Assembly (NCBI GenBank): GCA_021732975.1
Contig: JAKFWC010000023.1
Coordinates: 620,001-684,000, forward strand
Length of the DNA: 64,000 nt
From: Planctomycetaceae bacterium
GTDB taxonomy: Bacteria > Planctomycetota > Planctomycetia > Planctomycetales > Planctomycetaceae
Reading direction: 5' to 3'
Below the pieces are notes generated by a model, which saw only the letters and a program-made list of their open reading frames with translations, was not told where the DNA came from and did not search any database. Positions 9,362-18,409 of this stretch are shown in pieces. Position 1 is the stretch's first letter, and the number at the start of each line of letters is the position of its first letter. The translations under genes were made by a program, and so were the position numbers.

Positions 9362-10036
9362 CTATTTTTTCTTTGTGAGTTTGAACATTCCACCGTTGGA
9401 ACTTTGTCCTGAAGTCCCTTTGGGATCCAACGGTAAGTTGATCTTGTCGCCGTTTCCGCCACCGGGTGGACTCACAATGATGCGTTGTGTGACTGGATCG
9501 ACCTGCCATGTGCCACGGAAGTTTTCCGCGGAGTGAAACATGGTTCCATCGGGGTAGAAGGTAAAGTCCGAGGAATAGTTACCCATTTGCAGTTTCCATT
9601 TCCCCAACAGCGTCTTCCGCGTGTTTTGGATGGCAACCCGTTGGCGAAGGTCGCGCTGCTCTTTCCGAAGCGATTCCGCTTCCTCGTTCTTTTTCGCTTT
9701 GGTGAGGTTCTTGATTTCGCTGGAGTAGGCCGCATCCATGCCCTTGGCCAGTTCGATGAGCTTGAGTTGTTGCATTCCCGGAATGTAGTGGGGAATATCC
9801 CGGTAATCGCCAAAGGCCTTCTGTTCGGCCAGAACGATTGTCGTGGCTTGAGCCTGCCCTGCTTCCTGAGCCGCTTCGAGTCGTTTGCTGATCGACGCGG
9901 AAATGGCTTCGTAGATCTTCTCGGTTTCTGTCTGGTATTTCGCCTTTGCGGCCTCGAACTCCGACGGTGCTGGTTCCTCCGCCAGACACGGAGCGACGGC
10001 CATCAGCAGACAAGCGACCATTCGGGAAGAAATCAT
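9362..10036 (-). CDS. Secreted hypothetical protein with coiled coil and C-terminal beta domain
   Basis: 224 residues from the ATG at 10036. A longer frame to 10111 would overlap the preceding oxidoreductase gene and bury the signal peptide (MISSRMVACLLMAVAPCLAEE). Residues 25-140 are helical and charged (coiled-coil-like, with SEIKNLTKAKKNEEAESL). Residues 145-224 contain short strands with aromatics (GKWKLQMGNYSSDFTFYPDG), reminiscent of the lipocalin-like beta modules that measure a mass or substrate change. Ends in a basic tail (KLTKKK). Function unknown. Confidence 0.75.
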   Translation of the reverse strand: MISSRMVACLLMAVAPCLAEEPAPSEFEAAKAKYQTETEKIYEAISASISKRLEAAQEAGQAQATTIVLAEQKAFGDYRDIPHYIPGMQQLKLIELAKGMDAAYSSEIKNLTKAKKNEEAESLRKEQRDLRQRVAIQNTRKTLLGKWKLQMGNYSSDFTFYPDGTMFHSAENFRGTWQVDPVTQRIIVSPPGGGNGDKINLPLDPKGTSGQSSNGGMFKLTKKK

Positions 10037-10089
10037 GATTGAACCATGAATCAGCGGTCTTTGCTTTTCGGTCAAATTCACTTCATCTT

Positions 10090-11151
10090 TTAAGTTAATG
10101 GCATCTCGCAAGCTTTGAGCAGCACTTCCTGCGTGATGCGGTCGTGATCGTAACTGAATCCAAACGGCTTTTCGCCCCGGATCACACGGGCCATGTCCGC
10201 AGCGTCGTCGATGTAGCGAGTATACTTCGGGAACTTGATGTCCTGGTAGCCTTTCTTGTACTCGCCGCGGGGTTTGGACAAGGTGACGCGAGCCGACGGA
10301 TTGTCGAGCGGCTGGATGTGGAACGTCCCCTCGGTGCCGACGACGACGAGATGCCGCCGGTCGCCGCCGTCGATTTCCTGCGCACTCGCCTTCACCGTCG
10401 CGATAGCCTTCGGATAGTGCAGCACCGCCAGCATGTTATCGGCGAGACCGTCATCCAGCTTGGACGAGTGCCGAATCACCGGTGTCACCTGATCCGGTTC
10501 GCCGAGAATTGCCGTGACGAGATCCATCACATGGCAGCCGAGTTCAAACATGATCCCGCCGCGGAATTCGGCAAGTTGACGGCGTGAGGCGGGGTCGACC
10601 ACTTTGCTCATTGTCGCGTGGACTTCATACACATCGCCGAGCCAACCGTCGGCCAGAAATTGCCGCAGCAACACGACCGCGGGGTTGTAGCGGAACATAT
10701 ACCCCAACTGCACGATGAGTTTTTGTTTCGCGGCAGCATCGAGAATCCGTTTGAACTGCGGCAGCGATGCCCCGGCGGGTTTGTCCAGGTGAATGTGCTT
10801 GCCTGCGTTGACGCAGGCTTCCGCGGCATCGAGAGAATCACGCACACGGGTTTCAACCAGCACCGCCTGCAACCCCGGCGTGGCGAGCAGTTCATCCTGC
10901 GTCATGAATTTTAGACCGCGGTACAGTTCGGATGCTTCCGCCTGCTTCCGCAGTGCCGCATCAGGTTCGACGACACCGACGACTTCGTAATCTGGCGATG
11001 CACGATACGCCGCGATCTTGTTCGCATGGGCGTGCCCAACGCCGATCTGCCCGATTTTGATCCGCGGCTTTTCGGACGCGAGAGCGAATCGCGATGCCGC
11101 CGTCAACACCGTGGCCGTGGTGAGAAATTCGCGGCGGTCGAGCATGAGCAT
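10090..11151 (-). CDS. Gfo/Idh/MocA family oxidoreductase, Tat-exported
   Basis: 353 residues from the ATG at 11151 (a frame to 11226 exists but would push the Tat signal inside). The N-terminus is a twin-arginine signal, LDRREFLTTATVLTAASRF, then a Rossmann segment IGQIGVGHAHANK for NAD(P) binding, the family lysine in HLDKPAGASL (usual EKP), and GYMFRYNP. The C-terminal alpha/beta domain includes FELGCHVMDLV. These enzymes oxidise or reduce sugars or related polyols; planctomycetes carry many exported copies. The substrate cannot be read from sequence. The VOC gene lies upstream on the same strand. Confidence 0.93.
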   Translation of the reverse strand: MLMLDRREFLTTATVLTAASRFALASEKPRIKIGQIGVGHAHANKIAAYRASPDYEVVGVVEPDAALRKQAEASELYRGLKFMTQDELLATPGLQAVLVETRVRDSLDAAEACVNAGKHIHLDKPAGASLPQFKRILDAAAKQKLIVQLGYMFRYNPAVVLLRQFLADGWLGDVYEVHATMSKVVDPASRRQLAEFRGGIMFELGCHVMDLVTAILGEPDQVTPVIRHSSKLDDGLADNMLAVLHYPKAIATVKASAQEIDGGDRRHLVVVGTEGTFHIQPLDNPSARVTLSKPRGEYKKGYQDIKFPKYTRYIDDAADMARVIRGEKPFGFSYDHDRITQEVLLKACEMPLT

Positions 11152-11250
11152 TCCTTGGCGAGCGGGGTGACGTTCGTCCCCTCGGTGATTGATTTGATGT
11201 GGTTGGAACTTCAAAAAGCGAATCACTGGGGGGCACCTCCCCCGCTCACC

Positions 11251-11589
11251 TCAGACGTTTTCCGGCGTCGATTCCGGCGACAGCAATTCCACCGCGTTGC
11301 CGGTTGGGTCGCTGATATAGATCGATTCCGTGCCATCGCGATGACGTTTCAACGGTCCATAGCTGCTGGCCGTCGGCGTCACAAATCCGATGTGCGGGGG
11401 ATGCTGATTCGGCAACACCAGTGCCAAACCGAGATTGCCGAAACGCAGTAATGCCCAGGTCGCATCCTGATACGCAATCTCGCAGCAAAATGTCTTGCGG
11501 TACCAGTCGACCGATTCGGCGATGTCATTCACCGAAATGGCAATGTGATGAATCCGATCAAGTTCTGGATTGGGAGTTGTGTCGGACAT
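11251..11589 (-). CDS. Glyoxalase/VOC superfamily protein
   Basis: 112 residues from the ATG at 11589. The frame extends to 11700, but that stretch lies inside an inverted repeat and encodes no domain. One vicinal-oxygen-chelate module pair is visible: HHIAISVNDIAESVDWY at the start, GNLGLALVLP in the middle, IYISDPTGNAVELL at the end. The His near residue 13 and the Glu in AVELL are positioned as metal ligands. Family members include glyoxalase I, dioxygenases and antibiotic-resistance proteins; this one is not assignable. It leads the minus-strand block that continues into the oxidoreductase gene, 99 nt away. Confidence 0.85.
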   Translation of the reverse strand: MSDTTPNPELDRIHHIAISVNDIAESVDWYRKTFCCEIAYQDATWALLRFGNLGLALVLPNQHPPHIGFVTPTASSYGPLKRHRDGTESIYISDPTGNAVELLSPESTPENV

Positions 11590-11611
11590 GGCGTTTTCCT
11601 TATCTCGACCC

Positions 11612-11701
11612 GTTGTGCGCGGGTCTCCCCTATGAGCGAACGGCCCAGGCGGGAGACCTGACGGTCGAGCCCTGTGCGGGGTCAGGAGACCCGCGCACAA
11701 C
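11612..11701. repeat. Inverted repeat, 17-bp perfect arms
   Basis: Arms at 11612-11628 and 11685-11701 are exact reverse complements (GTTGTGCGCGGGTCTCC). Between them a second complementary pair occurs (GGGAGACCTGAC near 11651 with GTCAGGAGACCC near 11681), so the whole 90 bp can fold. It lies between the divergent VOC and heme-protein genes, so it is not a simple 3' terminator. Confidence 0.8.
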
Positions 11702-11857
11702 CGAGTGTTCTCCTCAGTTCGATGACAACTTCATCGTAGCCGATGCCGCCGGAAATTCCGACCGACGCGCGATCGCAGGGCGACGGTTCGTGTTTTTCCT
11801 GAAGCCCTTCCGATGGTACGATACGGCCTCTTCGAGACACATCGCGGGAGTTCGTCC

Positions 11858-14800
11858 ATGTCGTGGTTGCAGATTGGTTTGTTCGTCATTTTGGTGCAAT
11901 CGTCCCTGATGGCCGCTGAGGCCATCCCGCATGCGCAGGACAAACCGCCGAATGAGCCGCGCGATCCGCAGACCGCGGCGAAGATGATGACGGTGCCCGA
12001 GGGGTTCGTCGTCGAAGTCGTCGCGGCGGAACCGGACATCGTCAATCCGGTCGCGATGGCGATCGATGAACGCGGGCGGTTCTGGATTACCGAATCGCTG
12101 GAATATCCCCGGCGTGAACCGGGCGTCGGCAAGGACCGCGTGAAGATCCTCGAAGACACCAACGGCGACGGCAAGGTCGACAAATTCACGATCTTTCTCG
12201 ACGGCTTGAACATCCCCAGCGGCGTGCAGGTTGGTCACGGCGGCGTGTGGATCGCGAACTCGCCGGACATTCTGTTCGTGCCGGATGCTAACCGCGATGG
12301 TAAGCCGGATGGTCCCGCGCAAGTCGTTGTCACTGGCTTTGGTCGAACCGATACGCATGAGTTGCCGAACTCGCTCACCTGGGGGCCGGATGGCTGGCTG
12401 TACGGCCTCAACGGCGTCTTCAACTTCAGCCATGTGAAGTATGCGAAAGAGAACCCGAACTATGACGAAAAACACCCCGGCTGGCCGCTGACGTGTGCGA
12501 TGTTCCGCATTCATCCCCGCACGCGCGAGTTCCAGGTCTTCTGCGAAGGAACCAGCAATCCGTGGGGGATCGCCTTCAACGATGAAGGCGACGCCTTCGT
12601 CTCGGCGTGCGTGATCGATCACCTCTGGCATCTCGTCGAAACCGGTTATTACCACCGGCAGGGCGGGCCGTATCCGCCGCACACATGGAAGATCGACAGC
12701 ATCGTCAAGCACAAGCATCAGAAGGCGGCGTACTGCGGGATCACGTGGTTCGACAGCGATGCGTACCCCGAGAAATACCGCAAAAAACTCTACATGGGGA
12801 ACATCCACGGCGGCTGCATCAACGTGGACCGCATCGAACGGAACGGCAGCACGTACGCCGGGTTTGGGGAAGACGATTTTCTCACTGCGAACGATGCGTG
12901 GTTCATGCCCGTCGTCCAGAAAACCGGCCCGGACGGCTGCCTCTACATCCTCGACTGGTACGACCGCTACCACTGCTATCAGGACGCCAATCGCGACCCG
13001 AAAGGCATCGACCGGTTGAAAGGACGGTTGTACCGGGTGAGCTACACGGAAAAACTGGCCCCGCGTCAGTCTCCCAAGTCCTTCTACGGATTGGCCTCCA
13101 AAATCGCACCGAAGGATCTTGGTGCTGAATCCGACGATGTTCTCATCGAATTACTGGGCCATCCCAACGTCTGGGCTCGTGAGACCGCTGTGCGACTGCT
13201 GCAAGAACGACGTCATCCAGAAACGATGTCGAAGCTGATCGAGTTGGTGCGCAACGAATCGACCCCGATCGACCTGCAACGGCAAGCCTTCTTTAACGAA
13301 TCGACGCCGACACGCCTGCGACGGCAAGCTTTCTTTGCCGTAACGCCTGTCTTTTTTGATCGTCCCGATTGGGGCGGCAAGGAACTCTGGAAGCTGCTGG
13401 AAGCGAAGGACCGCACCATCGCGGCCTGGCTGATTCGCACGTTCGTGGAGCAAGCGGTTCCCCGATCCATGCGCCGCGAAGGGCAATGGGATCCCGCCGT
13501 TCAGACGATGGTGGAAGAAGTCGTCGTGGCCGCGCTGGAGGATCCGTCACCGGCCGTTCGCCTGCAGGCGCTGACCTACCTGGCTCGCCGCGTCACCACC
13601 GAACCTCCGGGGCAGGTTTACATCAATTACGATGATCAATTGATCGCGGCTTGTCGGCAATGCGGCAGCGATCCGCTTCTGCAACGCATCGCCTGGCAAG
13701 CCATCAAGGCCTATGCGAGTCGCTATCAGCAGATCGTCCCCAAGTTGCTGTCCGATGCAGAATTGCAGACGTCTCCGATGGGCCGTGAACTGACGCCGCG
13801 TCTTGTGGATTGGCTCCTCGCGCGGCCCGCCAGTCAACAGGGGGTGTTGATCGAGACGCTGAAAAAATTGCTGAACGAGAACCAATCCGCCACGGCGGGA
13901 CAGATCCTGTCGCAACTCGCTGTGAAGGTGCAGACGGGGGAGATCAAAGGCGAATCGCTGGAACAGCTCAAGGCCGCGTTGACAGAACCGCTCAAGCCGC
14001 TGCTCCGGATTGATTCCACGCACCCGTTGCGATTGGATGCATCACTACTCGTCCTCAGTTGGCGTGATCAGGCGGGCGTCGGTGTGGCACGGTCGACGGC
14101 GATGAATCGCACGGAACAACCGGCACGCCGATTAGCCGCGTACAACGCGCTAGTCTCATGTCAGGACGGCTGTGTAGAACAAGTTGCCAAAGAGATTTTT
14201 GCCCGCGGTGATCAGGAACCGCCGCAGTTTGTCGGGGACATCCTCGGTGCACTGGGGCGATCGGAACGGGCAGAGATCGGGACTGCCGTGGTCAAATATT
14301 TGCCAGGTTTTCCTGCCGAATTGCAGCCGCGGGCGATTGAACTGTTGACTCAGCGGCCGGCGTGGGCAAAGACGCTACTCAACGCGGTCGGGGACAAAAA
14401 AATCGCGGCGGCGGCGATCAACGTCAATCAGGCCCGGCGGTTGTATGACACGAAGGACATCGAAGTGCGGGAACTTCTTGCCAAGCACTGGGGTGTGGTG
14501 CGCGAAGGCCGCAGTCCGGACCGCGATAAGATCATCACTGAGATGCGCGGGCTGATCCGTAAGTCCCCCGGCGATGCGATGAAGGGCGAAGCGGCGTTCA
14601 AAAAGGTGTGTGCCCAGTGCCACAAGTTGTACGGCGACGGGGCAGAAGTCGGCCCGGATATCACGCTCAACGGCCGCAATGATTACACGCAACTGCTGTC
14701 GAACGTGTTTGATCCGAGCCTCGTGATCGGCGCGGGTTATCGGTCATTTACGGTCCTCACTCAGGGCGGCCGCGTCATCAACGGTCTGCTGGTCGAAGAA

Positions 14801-15472
14801 AGCCCGCAGCGGATTGTGCTGAAGGTGCAGGGGGGCAAGCAGGAAATCATCCCGCGCGACGATATCGACGAATTCAAGGTCAGTGAAATCTCGCTGATGC
14901 CGGAGCAACTGGAGAAGCAGCTTTCGCAGCAGGAAATTGTCGACCTGTTCGCGTACATCACGCTCGATAAGCCGCCGCGCGATCCCACAGCGAAGCGCCT
15001 GCCCGGTGTGTATGACGTGGTGCCACGATCAAGCGAGAACGCCACCGACTTCGCGGCGATTTTCCAGGAAGTCGCCCCTGGTTTCACGCAGGTGACATCC
15101 GGCGAAGGGGGCGTCGCTCTCCTCAAAGAGCATCTGGGGCGACCCGGTGTCGTCCGCACACATCCGATCAATCGCGACAAGCCGGCGGAGATGTCCGGCA
15201 AGTTCGCCGTTCCCGCCGACAAGAAGACAACATTGCTGATCGATGTCTCCCACGACCCTCGCGGCGACTGGCGACTGGTCGTCGGCGGTCCGAATGGCCG
15301 GCTACTTGATGAAATGGTCAATAAAGCCGCCTGCAAAGACGGCTGGGCCACTTTCGCCGTCGACATCTCCCGTTATGCCGGGCAGGAAGTGCAACTTCGC
15401 ATGTGGAACCAGGCGAACGACTGGTCCTACGAATTCGCCTACTGGGGCAGCATGCGGATTGTGAGCGAGTGA
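11858..15472 (+). CDS. PVC-type heme-binding protein with beta-propeller and HEAT repeats
   Basis: 1204 residues from the ATG at 11858; the frame opens at 11813 but the signal peptide (SWLQIGLFVILVQSSLMAAEA) starts here. Residues about 40-400 are a dehydrogenase-like beta-propeller with Ca-loop-like DTNGDGKVD and DANRDGKPD motifs. About 420-790 are HEAT repeats. The C-terminal module carries one heme site, CAQCH (Cys918), followed by the planctomycete heme-domain motifs GPDITL and FDPSLVI. The final 180 residues look like a carbohydrate-binding beta sandwich (WRMWNQANDWSYEFAYW-like end). This matches the TIGR02604/TIGR02603 type proteins of planctomycetes, thought to oxidise sugars in the periplasm. 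A 42-bp in-frame duplication occurs at 13253-13336. Confidence 0.93.
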   Translation: MSWLQIGLFVILVQSSLMAAEAIPHAQDKPPNEPRDPQTAAKMMTVPEGFVVEVVAAEPDIVNPVAMAIDERGRFWITESLEYPRREPGVGKDRVKILEDTNGDGKVDKFTIFLDGLNIPSGVQVGHGGVWIANSPDILFVPDANRDGKPDGPAQVVVTGFGRTDTHELPNSLTWGPDGWLYGLNGVFNFSHVKYAKENPNYDEKHPGWPLTCAMFRIHPRTREFQVFCEGTSNPWGIAFNDEGDAFVSACVIDHLWHLVETGYYHRQGGPYPPHTWKIDSIVKHKHQKAAYCGITWFDSDAYPEKYRKKLYMGNIHGGCINVDRIERNGSTYAGFGEDDFLTANDAWFMPVVQKTGPDGCLYILDWYDRYHCYQDANRDPKGIDRLKGRLYRVSYTEKLAPRQSPKSFYGLASKIAPKDLGAESDDVLIELLGHPNVWARETAVRLLQERRHPETMSKLIELVRNESTPIDLQRQAFFNESTPTRLRRQAFFAVTPVFFDRPDWGGKELWKLLEAKDRTIAAWLIRTFVEQAVPRSMRREGQWDPAVQTMVEEVVVAALEDPSPAVRLQALTYLARRVTTEPPGQVYINYDDQLIAACRQCGSDPLLQRIAWQAIKAYASRYQQIVPKLLSDAELQTSPMGRELTPRLVDWLLARPASQQGVLIETLKKLLNENQSATAGQILSQLAVKVQTGEIKGESLEQLKAALTEPLKPLLRIDSTHPLRLDASLLVLSWRDQAGVGVARSTAMNRTEQPARRLAAYNALVSCQDGCVEQVAKEIFARGDQEPPQFVGDILGALGRSERAEIGTAVVKYLPGFPAELQPRAIELLTQRPAWAKTLLNAVGDKKIAAAAINVNQARRLYDTKDIEVRELLAKHWGVVREGRSPDRDKIITEMRGLIRKSPGDAMKGEAAFKKVCAQCHKLYGDGAEVGPDITLNGRNDYTQLLSNVFDPSLVIGAGYRSFTVLTQGGRVINGLLVEESPQRIVLKVQGGKQEIIPRDDIDEFKVSEISLMPEQLEKQLSQQEIVDLFAYITLDKPPRDPTAKRLPGVYDVVPRSSENATDFAAIFQEVAPGFTQVTSGEGGVALLKEHLGRPGVVRTHPINRDKPAEMSGKFAVPADKKTTLLIDVSHDPRGDWRLVVGGPNGRLLDEMVNKAACKDGWATFAVDISRYAGQEVQLRMWNQANDWSYEFAYWGSMRIVSE
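13253..13336 (+). repeat. In-frame 42-bp tandem duplication inside the heme protein gene
   Basis: Two adjacent 42-nt units (13253-13294 and 13295-13336) each encode a 14-residue segment, NESTPIDLQRQAFF and NESTPTRLRRQAFF. They differ at several bases, so the duplication is not brand new. It adds one extra half-repeat to a HEAT region. Confidence 0.85.
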
Positions 15473-15480
15473 TCATTCCG

Positions 15481-15591
15481 TCACAGTCCGGAGCGCAAGC
15501 GACGGCCGAAATCGTGGTTGAGCGATTCGTCTTCCATAGCTCCCGTGCGAATTAACTCCTTGTCGTCCGTCGCTCGCGCTCCGGGCTGTGA
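15481..15591. repeat. Inverted repeat, 25-bp arms with two mismatches
   Basis: Arms 15481-15505 and 15567-15591 (core CGGAGCGCAAGCGACGG) are reverse complements except for two positions; loop about 61 nt. It fills the gap between the convergent heme-protein and LDH2 genes, where it could act as a bidirectional terminator, although neither arm is followed by a T run. Confidence 0.8.
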
Positions 15592-15609
15592 CAGAGTCGT
15601 GCGCACAAT

Positions 15610-16665
15610 TTACACCGCAGGAACGGCAACGCCGAGCTGACCGGCAAGGTCGACCAGGGCTTTCCAGTTTCCATCATCGAGCGGAATGCCGGACGCCAAG
15701 CGGACGGACATGGTTTTCCGTTCCGGGTCGCCGGGCAGGAAGACTTCGTTGCAACCATCGATGCGCGGGACGCCGCGGACGTAGGCTTCCAGATTGCGGA
15801 CTTCGTTGAGCAGATGGTCTTTACCGCCGAAGAAATCGGGGTTCAAGACCATGAACATCGCACAGTTGCCGAGTGGTGGCGGCGGATTCGGATACGCACA
15901 TTGTCCGCCGGAAAGGCCGCCGCACATCATTTCGATCATGAACGCCAGTCCAAAGCCTTTGTAGGCCTGATCGCCGCCGAGCGGGAGAATTGTTCCCGGT
16001 GGATCACCGTAGAGTTGGTTCGGATCGGTGGTCGGCTTGCCTTCGGGATCAAGCACCCAGCCGAGCGGGACGGGCTGACCGGCGATCTTCTTCACGCGGA
16101 CTTTGCCTTCGGCTGTTGCACTGGTACCGATGTCGAACACAAACGGTCCTTCGGCACCACCGGGCATCCCCATGCAGATGGGGTTCGTACCGAGTCGCGG
16201 CCGTTTGCCGCCGACTGGCGCGACTCGTTGGGCGGCACCGTGGGTGTTGGCGACGATCATCGAGAAAAAGCCGTGTTCCGCGGCCATTTCCGCATATTCA
16301 CCCAAGCGGCCGATGTGTGTCGATCGCTTCAATGTTCCGCAGGCAATCGCCGTTACCGCGCACTTGGCGATGAGGCGTTGCGTGAGATCGCGGGCCAGCA
16401 CTTGTCCGAGTCCCCAACCGCCGTCGCCAACAAGGGACGCTGGCGTTTCCTTCTCAATGGTCAGCCGTGCGGCGGGGTTCATCGAGCCGTCTTTGAGCTT
16501 CCCGATATAAAACGGGATTCGCATCACGCCGTGGGAATCGTGGCCGCGCAGATTCGCCTGCACGAGACTCTCCGCCACGATTCTCGCCCCCGTGTCGTCG
16601 CAACCGGCTTTCCGAAAGAGCGCCAAGGCGAACGATGTCAACGATTCCGCGGTCACGACAGGCAC
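15610..16665 (-). CDS. Malate/L-lactate dehydrogenase family (LDH2/MDG2) oxidoreductase
   Basis: 351 residues, full length for the family. Diagnostic segments: LRGHDSHGVMR near residue 40 (substrate and catalytic His region), STHIGRLGEYAE near 115, RLGTNPICMGMP near 155 and GGDQAYKGFGLAF near 230. Members use NAD(P)H to interconvert 2-keto acids and 2-hydroxy acids (malate, lactate, ureidoglycolate and others); the substrate is unknown here. Cytosolic, no signal peptide. It converges on the heme-protein gene and its start at 16665 is followed by a 281-nt gap with no gene. Confidence 0.92.
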   Translation of the reverse strand: MPVVTAESLTSFALALFRKAGCDDTGARIVAESLVQANLRGHDSHGVMRIPFYIGKLKDGSMNPAARLTIEKETPASLVGDGGWGLGQVLARDLTQRLIAKCAVTAIACGTLKRSTHIGRLGEYAEMAAEHGFFSMIVANTHGAAQRVAPVGGKRPRLGTNPICMGMPGGAEGPFVFDIGTSATAEGKVRVKKIAGQPVPLGWVLDPEGKPTTDPNQLYGDPPGTILPLGGDQAYKGFGLAFMIEMMCGGLSGGQCAYPNPPPPLGNCAMFMVLNPDFFGGKDHLLNEVRNLEAYVRGVPRIDGCNEVFLPGDPERKTMSVRLASGIPLDDGNWKALVDLAGQLGVAVPAV

Positions 16666-16946
16666 CGTGCGATCTCCTCAAATGATGAACAGAAAACCCG
16701 GTATGCCGTGCCGAGTTCGGCACATCATAACGTCTCATCGAGCAACTTTCTCCGATGGGAGGCTTGAGCCGGGGTCGCGACATTCCGGTTAAGCCAAATG
16801 GACGGTTTTGACCTGTCATGCGGACTGATCGCGGCTCGCCGAGACAATGCAATCGCGCTCCGGCGGACGGCCGATGTCCCCCTTTGCGACACAATGATGT
16901 AACGGCAGCGATTGACCCCGGTGAGTGAATTTGGAGCGTTGTATCC

Positions 16947-17240
16947 ATGGCGAAAGCCGCGGTTCGACTTCCCTCGTTGACAGAATTGCGGCAATACGTC
17001 CACGAGACGCTGTGTCGGCACGAAAATCTCGTTCCCGACCAATTCCAACTGCAGGAAACGCCGCTTACCCGCTTGGGAAACCGCTGCGGGTTGCAGTTCC
17101 TGCTCCGTGGCCCGCGGAGCGTGCGGTTGGGGGCTGTGTGGGCGTGCGAACACAGTCTGCTGTACTTCTATGACGCCACCGGGGAGCGCTTTCTGAAACA
17201 ACCGCTGACGGTGCAACCGGCGCTCGAACCCGCGGCGTGA
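16947..17240 (+). CDS. Small conserved-looking hypothetical protein
   Basis: 97 residues, basic N-terminus, no signal peptide. The middle has alternating short beta segments (NRCGLQFLLRGPRSVRLGAVW, then LLYFYDATGERF) and ends in a proline/alanine tail. Codon use resembles the neighbours, which supports it being real. I do not recognise a family. It precedes the TadC-like gene on the same strand, separated by a hairpin at 17246-17280. Confidence 0.65.
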   Translation: MAKAAVRLPSLTELRQYVHETLCRHENLVPDQFQLQETPLTRLGNRCGLQFLLRGPRSVRLGAVWACEHSLLYFYDATGERFLKQPLTVQPALEPAA

Positions 17241-17245
17241 TTCCT

Positions 17246-17280
17246 GTCTTAGCCCCCGGTCGATGACCGGAGGCTAAGAC
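17246..17280. repeat. Palindromic hairpin of the CCCCGGTCNATGACCGG family (copy 1)
   Basis: A 35-nt imperfect palindrome: outer arms GTCTTAGCC / GGCTAAGAC and inner arms CCGGTC / GACCGG around GAT. It begins 6 nt after the stop of the preceding gene. Related copies occur at 24263-24365 and 54801-54829. Confidence 0.8.
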
Positions 17281-17352
17281 GATGCCGCCCTTGGCGATGG
17301 GGCGGCTGGTCGGGTACAACGATGGTGGACAGATCCCATCCCATCGTGAATC

Positions 17353-18312
17353 GTGACCGTCATGGTCGATCTCTCGGTAACATTCGTGTTCGCACAAATT
17401 GTTGAGTCCTATGGCCCGGCGATTTTTGCATGTCTGGTGTTTTATGTGGCGGGCTTCGTCCTGGCCCGTTCGATTGCCAACACACTGGCCAGCGATGAAC
17501 TGGTGCAAGGCGAACAGTGGCGCTACGATGTCAGTCGCATCAACGAATTGCGAAAGGTCAGCCCTTTCTACCGTCTCTTTCAAACCGTGATTCAGCCGCT
17601 GGCGAAGTTCAACCGCGGGGCCTTTGCGAAAGATCTCCCGAACATTGCCCGTGAGTTGCAGGCCGGCGGGTTTCCGCGGGTGTGGACGGCGGAAGAGTAC
17701 CTCGCGAAGATCGAACTGCAGGCGTTGTTTCTCTTGCCGCTGTACGTTTACGGCTGTGTGAACATCATCGGACCGCCGGGCATCGTGATTGCGGTCTTGC
17801 TGACGGTGATGTCGGGCTATCTGCTGCGACGCCGCTTGGCCGGTCAGGCCGCGTATCGATTGGTGCTCATCAAGCGGCGACTGCCATATTTGCTGGACTT
17901 GATCACTTTGCTGATGGAAGCCGGGGCGACCTTCATTCAAGCGCTGCGGCAAGGTGTGGAAGAATTTCGCGAACATCCGGTCGGCGTTGAGTTCGGCCGT
18001 GTGCTCGGTGAAATGAATATGGGCAAAGGCCGCACAGGTTCGTTGGAAGCCTTGCGCGATCGTTTGCAGGACGATGAACTCACCGCGATCATCGGTTCGA
18101 TTGTGCAGGGCGAAAATCTCGGCACACCGTTGTCGCGGATTTTCCGGACGCAGGCGGACGTGCTGCGACTCAAACGGAGTCAACGGGCCGAACGCATCGC
18201 GGGGGAAGCCGCTGTGCAAATGCTGTTGCCGGGCATTATGGTGATGGCCTCGACCGTGATCGTGATTCTCGGTCCGTTCCTCATCAATTTCCTGTATACC
18301 GATTTGTTTTGA
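17353..18312 (+). CDS. Type II/IV secretion F-domain protein, TadC-like
   Basis: 319 residues from a GTG at 17353; an ATG at 17362 would be nearly the same. Membrane helices near 12-35, 120-155 (two) and 285-315. The T2SSF domain lies at about 170-310 (LPYLLDLITLLMEAGATFIQALRQG and the paired segment LGTPLSRIFRTQADVLRLKR), ending in a C-terminal membrane anchor. TadB/TadC proteins form the inner-membrane platform of Flp (type IVc) pili. No TadA ATPase or TadB sits beside it, although an Flp pilin is present about 33 kb away (51275). It may belong to a pilus or secretion machine encoded mainly elsewhere. Confidence 0.9.
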   Translation: MTVMVDLSVTFVFAQIVESYGPAIFACLVFYVAGFVLARSIANTLASDELVQGEQWRYDVSRINELRKVSPFYRLFQTVIQPLAKFNRGAFAKDLPNIARELQAGGFPRVWTAEEYLAKIELQALFLLPLYVYGCVNIIGPPGIVIAVLLTVMSGYLLRRRLAGQAAYRLVLIKRRLPYLLDLITLLMEAGATFIQALRQGVEEFREHPVGVEFGRVLGEMNMGKGRTGSLEALRDRLQDDELTAIIGSIVQGENLGTPLSRIFRTQADVLRLKRSQRAERIAGEAAVQMLLPGIMVMASTVIVILGPFLINFLYTDLF

Positions 18313-18317
18313 CACGC

Positions 18318-18401
18318 GTAGGGCAGGCTCCCGCCTGCCGTATGGCTGGACATGTGGAATTGATGTCTCCCCGTTTGACGGCAGGCGGGAGCCTGCCCTA
18401 C
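18318..18401. repeat. Inverted repeat, 24-bp perfect arms
   Basis: Arms 18318-18341 and 18378-18401 are exact reverse complements (core GGGCAGGCTCCCGCCTGCC), with a 36-nt loop. The element starts 6 nt after the TadC stop and ends 8 nt before the next ATG, so it separates two same-strand genes and may reduce or terminate read-through. No T tract follows. Confidence 0.88.
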
Positions 18402-18409
18402 AAGAAGTT

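Noticed and set aside
11620..11700. N-terminal extension of the VOC protein to 11700
   Set aside because: The extra codons lie in an inverted repeat and carry no domain; the ATG at 11589 begins the domain.
11714..12973. Minus-strand frame of 419 codons inside the heme protein gene
   Set aside because: Antisense shadow of the clear plus-strand heme protein frame.
17065..18315. Minus-strand frame of 416 codons across the TadC gene
   Set aside because: Antisense shadow; the plus-strand T2SSF motifs are clear.
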